From Paenibacillus brasilensis (GTDB lineage: Bacteria > Bacillota > Bacilli > Paenibacillales > Paenibacillaceae): 64,000 nt of DNA. Every line of letters begins with the position of its first letter. The stretch's first letter is position 1. The position numbers and the translations under genes are program-made. A model generated the notes under the pieces. The model did not search any database. It had not been told where the DNA came from and worked only from the letters and a program-made list of their open reading frames with translations. The stretch covers positions 3,097,501 to 3,161,500 of the forward strand of contig NZ_CP045298.1 of the NCBI RefSeq assembly GCF_009363115.1, given 5' to 3'. This document shows positions 53,540 through 61,199 of this stretch, piece after piece.

Positions 53540-54260
53540 AATTATCGTCAAAGATCTGAAAAAAAGTTATGGCAGTAACCAAGTGCTGAAGGGCATTGAC
53601 ATGCAAGTACGGGAAGGCGAGGTTGTATGCGTCATTGGCCCTTCAGGTTCGGGAAAAAGTACGTTTTTGCGTTGTATGAACATGCTTGAGGAAATTACCG
53701 CTGGTGAGGTCATCGTCGATGACTACAACTTGGGCGACAAAAGCGTGGACATTAACAAAGTCCGTGAAAATATAGGTATGGTGTTTCAGCATTTCAATCT
53801 GTTTCCGCATATGACGGTGCTCAAAAACATTATGTTCGCACCGACAGAGCTGGGCAAACAAACGAAGGCAGAGGCCCGGGAAACGGCAATGAAGCTGCTG
53901 GATCGTGTTGGCTTGGTTGATAAGGCCAATGCACTGCCAGGCCAGCTTTCCGGTGGTCAGAAGCAGCGTGTCGCGATTGCGCGTGCGTTGGCGATGAACC
54001 CGGACATTATGCTGTTTGACGAACCCACCTCGGCGCTCGACCCAGAAATGGTGGGCGAAGTGCTTGGCGTAATGAAGGATCTGGCTCGTGAAGGCATGAC
54101 GATGATGATCGTGACCCATGAAATGGGTTTTGCACGCGAAGTAAGCGACCGTGTCGTGTTTATGGACGGTGGCTACATCGTGGAAGAAGGAACACCACAA
54201 GAGGTATTTAGTAATCCGAAAAATGAGCGGACCATAAGTTTTTTAGAGAAGGTATTGTAA
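53532..54260 (+). CDS. glnQ: glutamine-type amino-acid ABC transporter ATP-binding protein
   Basis: A 242-residue ATPase with Walker [11 protein letters not shown]-loop [14 protein letters not shown], signature [15 protein letters not shown], Walker [15 protein letters not shown] and H-loop IVTHEM. GTG 53532 is chosen because AAGGGAGAG lies 6 nt before it. An in-frame TTG 53514 would sit inside the permease gene without RBS. The stop codon TAA is immediately followed by repeat element C, which forms the 3' untranslated region of this operon. Confidence 0.93.
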   Translation: MGKIIVKDLKKSYGSNQVLKGIDMQVREGEVVCVIGPSGSGKSTFLRCMNMLEEITAGEVIVDDYNLGDKSVDINKVRENIGMVFQHFNLFPHMTVLKNIMFAPTELGKQTKAEARETAMKLLDRVGLVDKANALPGQLSGGQKQRVAIARALAMNPDIMLFDEPTSALDPEMVGEVLGVMKDLAREGMTMMIVTHEMGFAREVSDRVVFMDGGYIVEEGTPQEVFSNPKNERTISFLEKVL

Positions 54261-54480
54261 GTGGGGCAGGGTTTGTGAATGTGGGTGGGGGTGTTCGTGA
54301 GACGCTCCGCGTTCCATTTGATCTTCCGATCGCTGTTGCCCCTGAATTTTTTGGATTGTATAAGACCTTATAAGGTGAAAATTCAGGGGCAAAGGCGAAC
54401 GCTGTCGCTTCTACAGATTCAAATGGACCGCTGCGCTACTGCCCGCTGAACCCTCCTTTCTTCACAAAAGCCTGCCCCAC
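54261..54480. repeat. structured inverted-repeat element, copy C (after glnQ)
   Basis: Begins with the first base after the glnQ stop. The outer arms GTGGGGCAGG-G-TTTGTGAA (54261-54279) and TTCACAAAA-G-CCTGCCCCAC (54461-54480) pair almost perfectly. A middle stem pairs CCATTTGA-TCT with AGATTCAAATGG. The inner stem TGCCCCTGAATTTT (54337-54350) with AAAATTCAGGGGCA (54378-54391) is perfect. The tip is ACCTTATAAGGT. The conserved strings CTTCCGATCGCT and GGCAAAGGCGAACGCT match copies A and B. It is the clearest of the three copies. Confidence 0.88.
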
Positions 54481-54512
54481 TTTTAAATGGGTGGGTATAG
54501 GCAGAGGGAATT

Positions 54513-54537
54513 GGCGCAGCGCTTTGCTTGCTGCGCC
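54513..54537. repeat. isolated GC hairpin after element C
   Basis: GGCGCAGC-GCTTTGCTT-GCTGCGCC, a perfect 8-bp stem 32 nt behind element C, of the same kind as the hairpins in the two pur blocks. The surrounding 54481-54646 holds no gene. Confidence 0.6.
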
Positions 54538-54646
54538 GAGGGGGATATAGCGAGGTAAGCATCATTCGATGAATGTTGGAACCCGGGTATCCCACAACTG
54601 TAAAAGAAATGAAAAAAGATTTAAGTGATACCGAATGAATTAGTTT

Positions 54647-54690
54647 AAGGATATGTTAGGGGTGGTATTGAACCTGACATATCTTTTTTC
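54647..54690 (+). terminator. terminator upstream of corA
   Basis: GGATATGTTAGG and CCTGACATATC form an 11-bp stem with one mismatch, followed by TTTTTTC. It lies about 390 nt after glnQ and 106 nt before corA. It may end the glutamine-importer transcript or act as a leader attenuator for corA; no known riboswitch is recognisable. Confidence 0.68.
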
Positions 54691-54795
54691 TTATTTTAGC
54701 GTGTGGAATATAGGGCTTGGAATTTGTATAATTCAGAATGGCTTATATACAATATACAGCATGTAAGACAGCAGTGTAGACGAGGAGGACGTTCG

Positions 54796-55755
54796 GTGAT
54801 ACGTACACTGGCTATAGGTCATGACCATCAGGTGACGGTGGGACAGCCGCTGGAGCAGCTAGACATGGAAAATTACATATGGATATGGGTGGATTTCAAC
54901 GAGCCTACAGATCGTGAGTCGGAGCTGCTAACGAGCTATTTTCATTTTCACCCACTGGCTGTGGAGGATTGTATGCATGTCCTGCAACGCCCTAAATTGG
55001 ATTATTATGAGGATGTGCAGTTTCTGGTCGTGCACGCGCTTGATGTGGATACATTGGATGCGGAAGAAGTGGACTTGTTCATTAGCAGTCGTTTTTTGGT
55101 GACCTATCACCATCATGAATTGGATGAGATAGATCAGGCATGGGAACGGATTGTCCAGCATGCGAATGAACGCAAAATATGGTCACGCGGACCGCTGGCT
55201 GCGGCCTACACGGTGATGGACAAGCTGGTGGATAATTATTTTCCAAGTCTGTTCATGATTGAGGATGAATTGGCCGAGCTGGAGGGCCAGGGCAGGCATG
55301 AGTCCGTTGAGGAATTGATGAAGCAGGTGTTTGCCCTGCGCGCCAGGCTGCTCAAGCTGCGCCGTACAATTGTACCGATGCGCGATCTGATGTATCGGGT
55401 TCTGAATTCGCAGCATGTGCAGGGCAAAGGGGAACATATGGCCTATTTTACGGATATTTATGATCATCTGTTGAAGCTGACGGATATGCTGGAGGCCGAC
55501 CGTGAAATGACGGCCGACCTGAGAGACAGTTATATTTCGCTCAATTCCAACCGTATGAATTCGATTATGAAGACGTTGACCGTAATTACGACGATTTTTA
55601 TGCCCTTGACGCTGATTGTCGGCATTTATGGTATGAACTTTTCGTATATGCCCGAGTTAGGCTGGAAATACGGCTATTTCGGCATCCTTTTTTTCATGTT
55701 TCTGCTGAGTGTCGCAATGGTGGTCTGGTTTATGCGTAGAGGCTGGTTCAAATAA
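54796..55755 (+). CDS. corA: CorA family magnesium/cobalt transporter
   Basis: A 319-residue pentameric divalent-cation channel. A long cytosolic alpha/beta funnel domain (VDFNEPTDRESELLTSYFHF, HPLAVEDCMHVLQRPKLDYY) precedes two C-terminal helices. The GMN selectivity motif is in IVGIYGMNFSYMPE, followed by the last helix GYFGILFFMFLLSVAMVVWF and a basic end. GTG 54796 is chosen because AGGAGG lies 7 nt upstream. The longer frame to 54703 overlaps the terminator region. It ends 6 nt before the convergent basic-protein gene. Confidence 0.93.
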   Translation: MIRTLAIGHDHQVTVGQPLEQLDMENYIWIWVDFNEPTDRESELLTSYFHFHPLAVEDCMHVLQRPKLDYYEDVQFLVVHALDVDTLDAEEVDLFISSRFLVTYHHHELDEIDQAWERIVQHANERKIWSRGPLAAAYTVMDKLVDNYFPSLFMIEDELAELEGQGRHESVEELMKQVFALRARLLKLRRTIVPMRDLMYRVLNSQHVQGKGEHMAYFTDIYDHLLKLTDMLEADREMTADLRDSYISLNSNRMNSIMKTLTVITTIFMPLTLIVGIYGMNFSYMPELGWKYGYFGILFFMFLLSVAMVVWFMRRGWFK

Positions 55756-55761
55756 AATGGA

Positions 55762-56277
55762 CTAACGACGTTTACGCTTGACCGAACGTTTGCGCGGAGT
55801 AGTGTTTTTTTTGCGTTGTGTTTTTTTTCGGCGGCGGCGTGAAGGTGGTGTGTATTCATCCAATTCCTCAGATACAGGCGCAGAATTTTTACTGAGGGAT
55901 TTGCCGAATACGGGGAGCGAACCCATGAGTAGCTTCGCCATCGGAGCAAATTGCTGTACACTGCTCATAACTTTTTGTACCTTGCCAAGAGTGGCTACAA
56001 TTCCGTCAATGCCACCCATGCGGTCGATAAAACCTTTAATTTCGTTGAGATTGTTGATATTTCCGAGACTGCCCAGCAGTCCTCCTTTGGCTGGTGCCGG
56101 GTCTGGTGTAACCACAGCGGAATCCGTAATACTCGCTGGCGCTTCATAAGGCACCAGACTGGAGGAATCGGCTTGTGGAGTCTCGCTGTATGGATCGAGT
56201 CCGGGATAGGGAGTAGAATTATACGGATCGGAAAGGGATCGCTGTAGCGGCCTCCGATGATAGTAGTGTCCAGGCAT
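55762..56277 (-). CDS. hypothetical basic protein with poly-Lys/Arg tail
   Basis: 171 residues, ATG 56277 with AAAGGAATG upstream. Three zones: a Tyr/Pro-rich N-terminus (YYHRRPLQRSLSDPYNSTPY), a middle segment with amphipathic helices (LNEIKGFIDRMGGIDGIVATL, KVMSSVQQFAPMAKLLMGSL), and a C-terminal tail of almost only Arg, Lys and Thr (SRRRRKKTQRKK, TPRKRSVKRKRR). The middle part is reminiscent of the YqfQ/VrrA-type proteins of Bacillus, but I cannot claim membership. The tail suggests binding to DNA, RNA or spore polyanions. Transcribed against corA. Confidence 0.72.
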   Translation of the reverse strand: MPGHYYHRRPLQRSLSDPYNSTPYPGLDPYSETPQADSSSLVPYEAPASITDSAVVTPDPAPAKGGLLGSLGNINNLNEIKGFIDRMGGIDGIVATLGKVQKVMSSVQQFAPMAKLLMGSLPVFGKSLSKNSAPVSEELDEYTPPSRRRRKKTQRKKNTTPRKRSVKRKRR

Positions 56278-56504
56278 GAGATCACATTCCTTTGCAGGTT
56301 GATACTCTACTGTATGTTACAAACGCACAGTGGGTTTAGGCATGTGTCCCGAAATCAGGTATAAATGCGGATTTGGGCATTCGTACGGTATAATCTCATG
56401 TCATGTAATGTTGTTCTGTAATGCGTGAAACCGTTAATGCTTGAAAAACCTACTATTTCTCAGGTACAATGAGGAGAGATTGTAACCTTGGGAGATGATA
56501 ATCC

Positions 56505-56795
56505 ATGCAGCTCAAAAAGCTTAATGATAAAAGTATTGATCAATTGTTTGAAGCTATCTTAACCCTTAAAAATTTGGAAGAATGCTACGTGTTTTTCGAT
56601 GATCTGTGCACGATAAATGAAATTCAATCCCTCTCCCAACGTCTGGAGGTTGCTCGTATGCTGGGCAAGGGCAGCACATATAACCAGATTGAAGCGGAGA
56701 CTGGGGCGAGTACAGCCACAATTTCACGTGTTAAGCGTTGTCTGAACTATGGTAATGACGGGTACAAAATGACGCTGGAACGTCTGGGACGCTAA
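56505..56795 (+). CDS. yerC: YerC/YecD family TrpR-related protein
   Basis: A 96-residue DNA-binding protein of the TrpR superfamily, without the tryptophan-binding context. Motifs: FFDDLCTINEIQSLSQRLEVA and the HTH STYNQIEAETGASTATISRV with KRCLNYGNDGY. In B. subtilis yerC lies downstream of the pur operon near dgkB and rlmCD, as here. The target is not known. It overlaps cbiX by one base (TAATG), so the two are translationally coupled. Confidence 0.92.
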   Translation: MQLKKLNDKSIDQLFEAILTLKNLEECYVFFDDLCTINEIQSLSQRLEVARMLGKGSTYNQIEAETGASTATISRVKRCLNYGNDGYKMTLERLGR

Positions 56796-57562
56796 TGCGG
56801 AGACCTGGGATACTGGTAATCAGCCATGGCTCGAGGGAGCCGTATTGGGTGGAACAGGTGGATCGGGCAGTCGCAAAGCTTCATTTGCCGAAGGATATGC
56901 CGGTAGAGGTTTCATTTTTGGAAACGGTTAAAGGAAGATTGATTCAGGATGGTATTGATCATCTGGAGGCCGTGGATGTAACGGATTTACTGGTGATACC
57001 TTTATTTATGTCATCGGGCAGTACACATGTTGATGAGATTAGCTATGCGCTTGGGGTCAAGGATGCGCCGGATAAAGAAACGGATTTGATGCCTTTTCGA
57101 AGAAAGGCGCGAGTGCATTTCGGTAGGCCGTTGGATGACGGAGAAGATGTTGCACGCATGGTGTGGGACAAGGTTCTTCCACTGTCAGCCCAGCCTGCGA
57201 AAGAGCTCATTTTACTCGTTGGACACGGAAGTTTGCATAATGGCTTTCTTCAGCGCTGGGAGCAAGGAATTTCTTCATTGGCCCGTACCGTGCAAAGCGT
57301 GAGTAGCATACGAACAGACTATGCTTTGCTGAATCCAGAAAGTGTGCACGACAAGGCAGCGTATTGGAATCAGGAGCGGGGTCATGATGTTATTGTGGCG
57401 CCGCTTTTTTTGAGCTCCGGATATTTTACACGCCATATGATTCCTAAGCGGTTGCAGGGCCTGGAGTACCGTTATTCAGGAGATCCTTTGTTGCCGCATC
57501 CTTTACTTACAACCTGGATGGACAGGCAAGTTTGCGAACTTATGCAAGGCATGGGTGAGTGA
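56795..57562 (+). CDS. cbiX: sirohydrochlorin chelatase (CbiX family)
   Basis: A 255-residue chelatase that inserts Co2+ (or Fe2+) into sirohydrochlorin for cobalamin or siroheme. Two homologous halves: ILVISHGSREPYWVEQ (His10) with PLFMSSGSTHVDE, and LILLVGHGSLHNGFL with PLFLSSGYFTRHMIP, so it is the long duplicated CbiX form. No other tetrapyrrole genes lie in the window. It starts at the yerC stop codon, so the two genes form a small operon. Metal specificity cannot be read from the sequence. Confidence 0.87.
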   Translation: MRRPGILVISHGSREPYWVEQVDRAVAKLHLPKDMPVEVSFLETVKGRLIQDGIDHLEAVDVTDLLVIPLFMSSGSTHVDEISYALGVKDAPDKETDLMPFRRKARVHFGRPLDDGEDVARMVWDKVLPLSAQPAKELILLVGHGSLHNGFLQRWEQGISSLARTVQSVSSIRTDYALLNPESVHDKAAYWNQERGHDVIVAPLFLSSGYFTRHMIPKRLQGLEYRYSGDPLLPHPLLTTWMDRQVCELMQGMGE

Positions 57563-57768
57563 ACAAGGCCAAGTCATTGGCAGTTGGGTTCAGGTCGTGT
57601 AGTTTAGCTACAGTATTTTTCGCCCTTTTATTCCCAAATTTAGGTCTGTGATGGCTTCTTTTATTGTAAAAGAGGTCTTTTTCCAGTATGATGATATTTT
57701 GTACAGACTGAATGTGATGACTGGAATTTGCATATAAATATCATTAAATATACGGGTGGCGTAACGGA

Positions 57769-58650
57769 ATGAAAAGAGCTAGATTAATTTATAATCCGAC
57801 CTCCGGGCGGGAGGAAATGAAACGTCGTCTTGCGGATGTTTTGCAGCGCCTGGATGAAGGTGGTATTGAAACCTCTTGCCATGCAACTACGGGTGAAGGG
57901 GACGCAACGCGTGCTGCAACAGAGGCCATCGAGCGTGGGTATGATATGATTATCGCCGCTGGTGGCGACGGCACCTTGTATGAGGTCATTAACGGGATGG
58001 CTGAAAGGGAAAACCGCCCGCCCTTGGGTGTGTTCCCTCTAGGGACGACGAATGATTTTGCCAGAGCAATGGGCATCCCCAGGCAGTGGGAGGATTACTG
58101 CGACCTGGTTATTCGTCAAAATCCGAAGCCGCTGGATATCGGAAAAGCCAATGACCGCTACTTTATCAACATTGCGGGCGGAGGGACTTTAACCGAGCTT
58201 ACGTATGAAGTTCCCAGCAAGCTAAAAACGATGATTGGCCAGCTGGCCTATTATTTTAAAGGTATGGAGAAAATGGTCAGCCTGGCCCCGCAAGAGCTGA
58301 TTATTAAAGCATCGGGTCAGGAAGTGATACACGACGAGTTCATGCTCTTCCTGATTGCGAATACGAATTCGGTGGGCGGGTTTGAAAAGCTGGCTCCCGG
58401 GGCGACAATAGATGATGGGCTCCTCGACGTCATCGCTGTACGCAAATGCAATCTGGCGGAAATGATCCGGCTGGTGACACTCGCATTGCGTGGCGAGCAT
58501 TTGCAGGACAAGAAGATTGTTTATTTCAAAACAGATTATATGGAGGTAACCTCACCCGGCTATGTCCAGCTTAATCTGGATGGCGAACTGGGAGGAACTT
58601 TGCCTGCAACTTTCCAGAATTTGCCGCACCACTTGAATGTATTTCGGTGA
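57769..58650 (+). CDS. dgkB: diacylglycerol kinase (DgkB type)
   Basis: A soluble lipid kinase of 293 residues that phosphorylates diacylglycerol released by lipoteichoic acid synthesis. Signature GGDGTLYEVINGM (residues 65-77), PLGTTNDFARAMG (nucleotide loop) and C-terminal YVQLNLDGELGGTLP. B. subtilis DgkB (YerQ) precedes rlmCD, as here. ATG 57769 has only a weak site (GGTGG) upstream. The 206-nt gap before it shows nothing notable. Confidence 0.93.
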   Translation: MKRARLIYNPTSGREEMKRRLADVLQRLDEGGIETSCHATTGEGDATRAATEAIERGYDMIIAAGGDGTLYEVINGMAERENRPPLGVFPLGTTNDFARAMGIPRQWEDYCDLVIRQNPKPLDIGKANDRYFINIAGGGTLTELTYEVPSKLKTMIGQLAYYFKGMEKMVSLAPQELIIKASGQEVIHDEFMLFLIANTNSVGGFEKLAPGATIDDGLLDVIAVRKCNLAEMIRLVTLALRGEHLQDKKIVYFKTDYMEVTSPGYVQLNLDGELGGTLPATFQNLPHHLNVFR

Positions 58651-58951
58651 GAATTTTTTGGGAAAAATCCACAAAGCGTATGTAATTAGCAATATAAAAA
58701 TCGAAATGATTTATCTGACTTTATATTGTATCTTGGCGCGACTGAAACCGAATTTTGCAAAAGTCCTGTGGTAGGGAATGATGTGGAAAGGTTTTTGTTT
58801 CCGAACGATAGTGTTTCCGATAAAATAATTTTTTGAAGAGATTGGCTTCTCCAGAAGAGATTTCGTCTTCAATAATAATAAAAGACAAGCTACGAGACAA
58901 GCTATGGTATACAGAGGTAGTTATGTCGCTTCGACCCTATTAGCAATTGAT

Positions 58952-58985
58952 CCTTGCCGTTCTCCGTGGGGAGTAACGGCATTTT
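58952..58985 (+). promoter_or_regulatory. hairpin in rlmCD leader (possible terminator/attenuator)
   Basis: TGCCGTT-CTCC-GTG-GGGAG-TAACGGCA followed by TTTT, about 97 nt before the rlmCD start. In the same gap (58651-59081) a direct repeat ACAAGCTA...ACAAGCTATGG lies at about 58887-58905. Otherwise I see no gene there. It may end the dgkB transcript or attenuate rlmCD. Confidence 0.45.
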
Positions 58986-59081
58986 CGAGTTGATGTTTAT
59001 ATAGCTTGCAGGCCGTTTACATCGTATGTATTGAAGGAAGATAGGTATAAAAAAGATGACCAGAAAGAAGTGACATGAATC

Positions 59082-60938
59082 ATGACAAGTAACCGTAGCG
59101 GACGTGGAAAAAGCCGCCGGAATGTAGCAGCTCCTGTTCAAGGAAAGCCACAGAAAAAGACTGTGCAGCCTAAAAGGGAGAGAGAGCAAGGGCGGTCTCA
59201 AGGTGGAACTGGAAAGGAACAGCTTGGAATCGGAATTGAAAATGGAAATTTTGATGGAAATATAAAGGATGCAGATCGGAATAGAATGGAAAAAGGACGA
59301 GGGACTCGTCGTTCTTCCGGTGATGGACAGGAGCGGCACACATCCAATCGTAACCGTTCCAGTACAGAGCGTGCTGATCTGCCTGTACAAAAAAACGATG
59401 AAGCCATACTCGACATTATCGGCATGAATCATGATGGTGAGGGTGTAGGGCGTGTCGAGGGCTTTACGCTGTTTATACCAGGCGCATTGCCGGGGGAAAA
59501 GGTACGAGTCAAGGTGCTGAAAACGAAAAAGCAGTATGGCTATGCCAAGCTGCTGGACATCGTGCAGGCCAGTCCTGACCGGATTGCAGCGCCTTGTGCC
59601 ATCTATGATCAGTGCGGCGGCTGCCAAATCCAGCATATGAGCTATGAAGCGCAGCTCGGCTGGAAGCGCCAGCACGTTGTAGACGTACTGGAACGTATCG
59701 GAAAGCTGAGCGTGGCTGCCAGCGCCGGTTCCGCAACGGATTCGGGTGCGAATGCAAACGCGACTACTGAATCCGGTAATCAGGCAGCACAGGTATCGGC
59801 TGCCCTTGCGGGTTTAGAGGCGAATACAGCTTCGTCCTCGGCAGTAAGTACGGACCCGAATGTCGCCAGCGTGTCCGTAAATTTGGCGCGTGAGCAAGGC
59901 GTAGTCGTACATCCTACCCTTGGTATGAGTGAGCCTTGGCGGTATCGCAACAAAGCCCAAGTGCCGATTGGTGTCACCGAGGGCGGGCTTGTCGGCGGCT
60001 TCTACGCGCGTGGAAGTCATCGTATCGTGGATATGAACACCTGCCTCATTCAAGATGAGCGTAACGACGAGGTTGTGGCACGTGTCAAAGAGATTGGGCG
60101 AATGCTGGGTATCAGTGCATATAATGAAGAAACCGGACGCGGACTGCTGCGTCATGTCGTCGTGAAGACCGCTTTTCGCACAGGTGAAATGATGCTGGTC
60201 CTCGTCACGAATGGACGAGATATTCCGCACGTCGATGCTTGGATTGGTAGTATCCGTGAGCATATTCCGCACGTGGCAAGCATTTGCCAGAACGTGAATA
60301 CCAAGCGAACGAACGTTATTTTTGGCGACGAAACTCGTGTGCTATGGGGCCGTGATGTGATCTACGATTATATCGGAAACGTCCAGTTTGCCATTTCCGC
60401 AAGATCTTTTTACCAGGTCAATCCTGTCCAAACGGAAGTGCTGTATGGCAAAACCGTCGAATATGCCGGACTCACGGGCAAGGAAACGGTGATAGATGCG
60501 TACTGTGGTATTGGCACGATCTCATTGTTCCTCGCTCAGCATGCGGATCAGGTGTATGGGGTGGAGATCGTAAAAGAAGCCATTGAGGATGCGCGGAGTA
60601 ATGCGCGGTTAAACGAGATGCGTAATGTGAAGTTTGAGGTAGGCGCGTCCGAGGACGTCATTCCGGGATGGAAAGAGCAAGGCATCACCGCTGACGTCAT
60701 CGTCGTCGATCCGCCCCGTAAGGGCTGCGATCCACGCCTGCTCGATACCATTCTGGAGATGAAGCCAGAGCGGGTGGTGTACGTATCCTGCAATCCAAGC
60801 ACGCTGGCACGGGATTTAAGGATATTGGAGGACGGCGGGTATAGAACGGTGGAAGTGCAGCCCGTCGATATGTTCCCGCATACGGTGCATGTGGAGTGCG
60901 TGGTAGTAATATATCGAGATGATGCTTCTTATGATTAA
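59082..60938 (+). CDS. rlmCD: 23S rRNA (uracil-5-)-methyltransferase RlmCD, extended form
   Basis: SAM-dependent enzyme that makes 5-methyluridine in 23S rRNA. Order: a basic, Gly/Arg/Ser-rich tail (1 to about 104); TRAM domain (about 107-162, [20 protein letters not shown]); [4Fe-4S] ligands Cys172, Cys178, Cys181 ([12 protein letters not shown]) and a later Cys (NTCLIQ); an Ala/Ser/Asn-rich insert (about 211-268); then the methyltransferase fold ([17 protein letters not shown]), with [11 protein letters not shown] and catalytic Cys in [14 protein letters not shown]. 618 residues, against about 460 usual; the excess is the tail and the insert. ATG 59082 has AAGAAGTGA upstream. Confidence 0.93.
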   Translation: MTSNRSGRGKSRRNVAAPVQGKPQKKTVQPKREREQGRSQGGTGKEQLGIGIENGNFDGNIKDADRNRMEKGRGTRRSSGDGQERHTSNRNRSSTERADLPVQKNDEAILDIIGMNHDGEGVGRVEGFTLFIPGALPGEKVRVKVLKTKKQYGYAKLLDIVQASPDRIAAPCAIYDQCGGCQIQHMSYEAQLGWKRQHVVDVLERIGKLSVAASAGSATDSGANANATTESGNQAAQVSAALAGLEANTASSSAVSTDPNVASVSVNLAREQGVVVHPTLGMSEPWRYRNKAQVPIGVTEGGLVGGFYARGSHRIVDMNTCLIQDERNDEVVARVKEIGRMLGISAYNEETGRGLLRHVVVKTAFRTGEMMLVLVTNGRDIPHVDAWIGSIREHIPHVASICQNVNTKRTNVIFGDETRVLWGRDVIYDYIGNVQFAISARSFYQVNPVQTEVLYGKTVEYAGLTGKETVIDAYCGIGTISLFLAQHADQVYGVEIVKEAIEDARSNARLNEMRNVKFEVGASEDVIPGWKEQGITADVIVVDPPRKGCDPRLLDTILEMKPERVVYVSCNPSTLARDLRILEDGGYRTVEVQPVDMFPHTVHVECVVVIYRDDASYD

Positions 60939-60958
60939 TTAATGAAGGTGAATTTTTG

Positions 60959-60985
60959 AACCTCCTTTTATAGGGAGGTTTTTTG
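60959..60985 (+). terminator. terminator after rlmCD
   Basis: AACCTCC-TTTTATAG-GGAGGTTTTTTG, a short stem with a good T run, 20 nt after the stop codon. The rest of the gap to 61199 is AT-rich with no clear promoter or gene. Confidence 0.9.
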
Positions 60986-61199
60986 TCAATTAAGATAATA
61001 CTATTCTTTAATTAAACTGATATATACTAGGAATATTTGATCGTTACACTTAATAAAAAGACTGATATCGGTAGTTTGATGTATACTAGTGGAGGAACCT
61101 GTCGAATAGGGGGATTTCCAGTTGAACTGTTGAATAGCTTACACTAGCTTTTTTTTTCAAAAGTTTTATTAGAATGGGTAAAGAATAAGAGGTGGTATC

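Noticed and set aside
54647..54795. Mg2+ (M-box) riboswitch before corA
   Set aside because: Only a simple terminator hairpin is present; none of the conserved M-box strings are visible.
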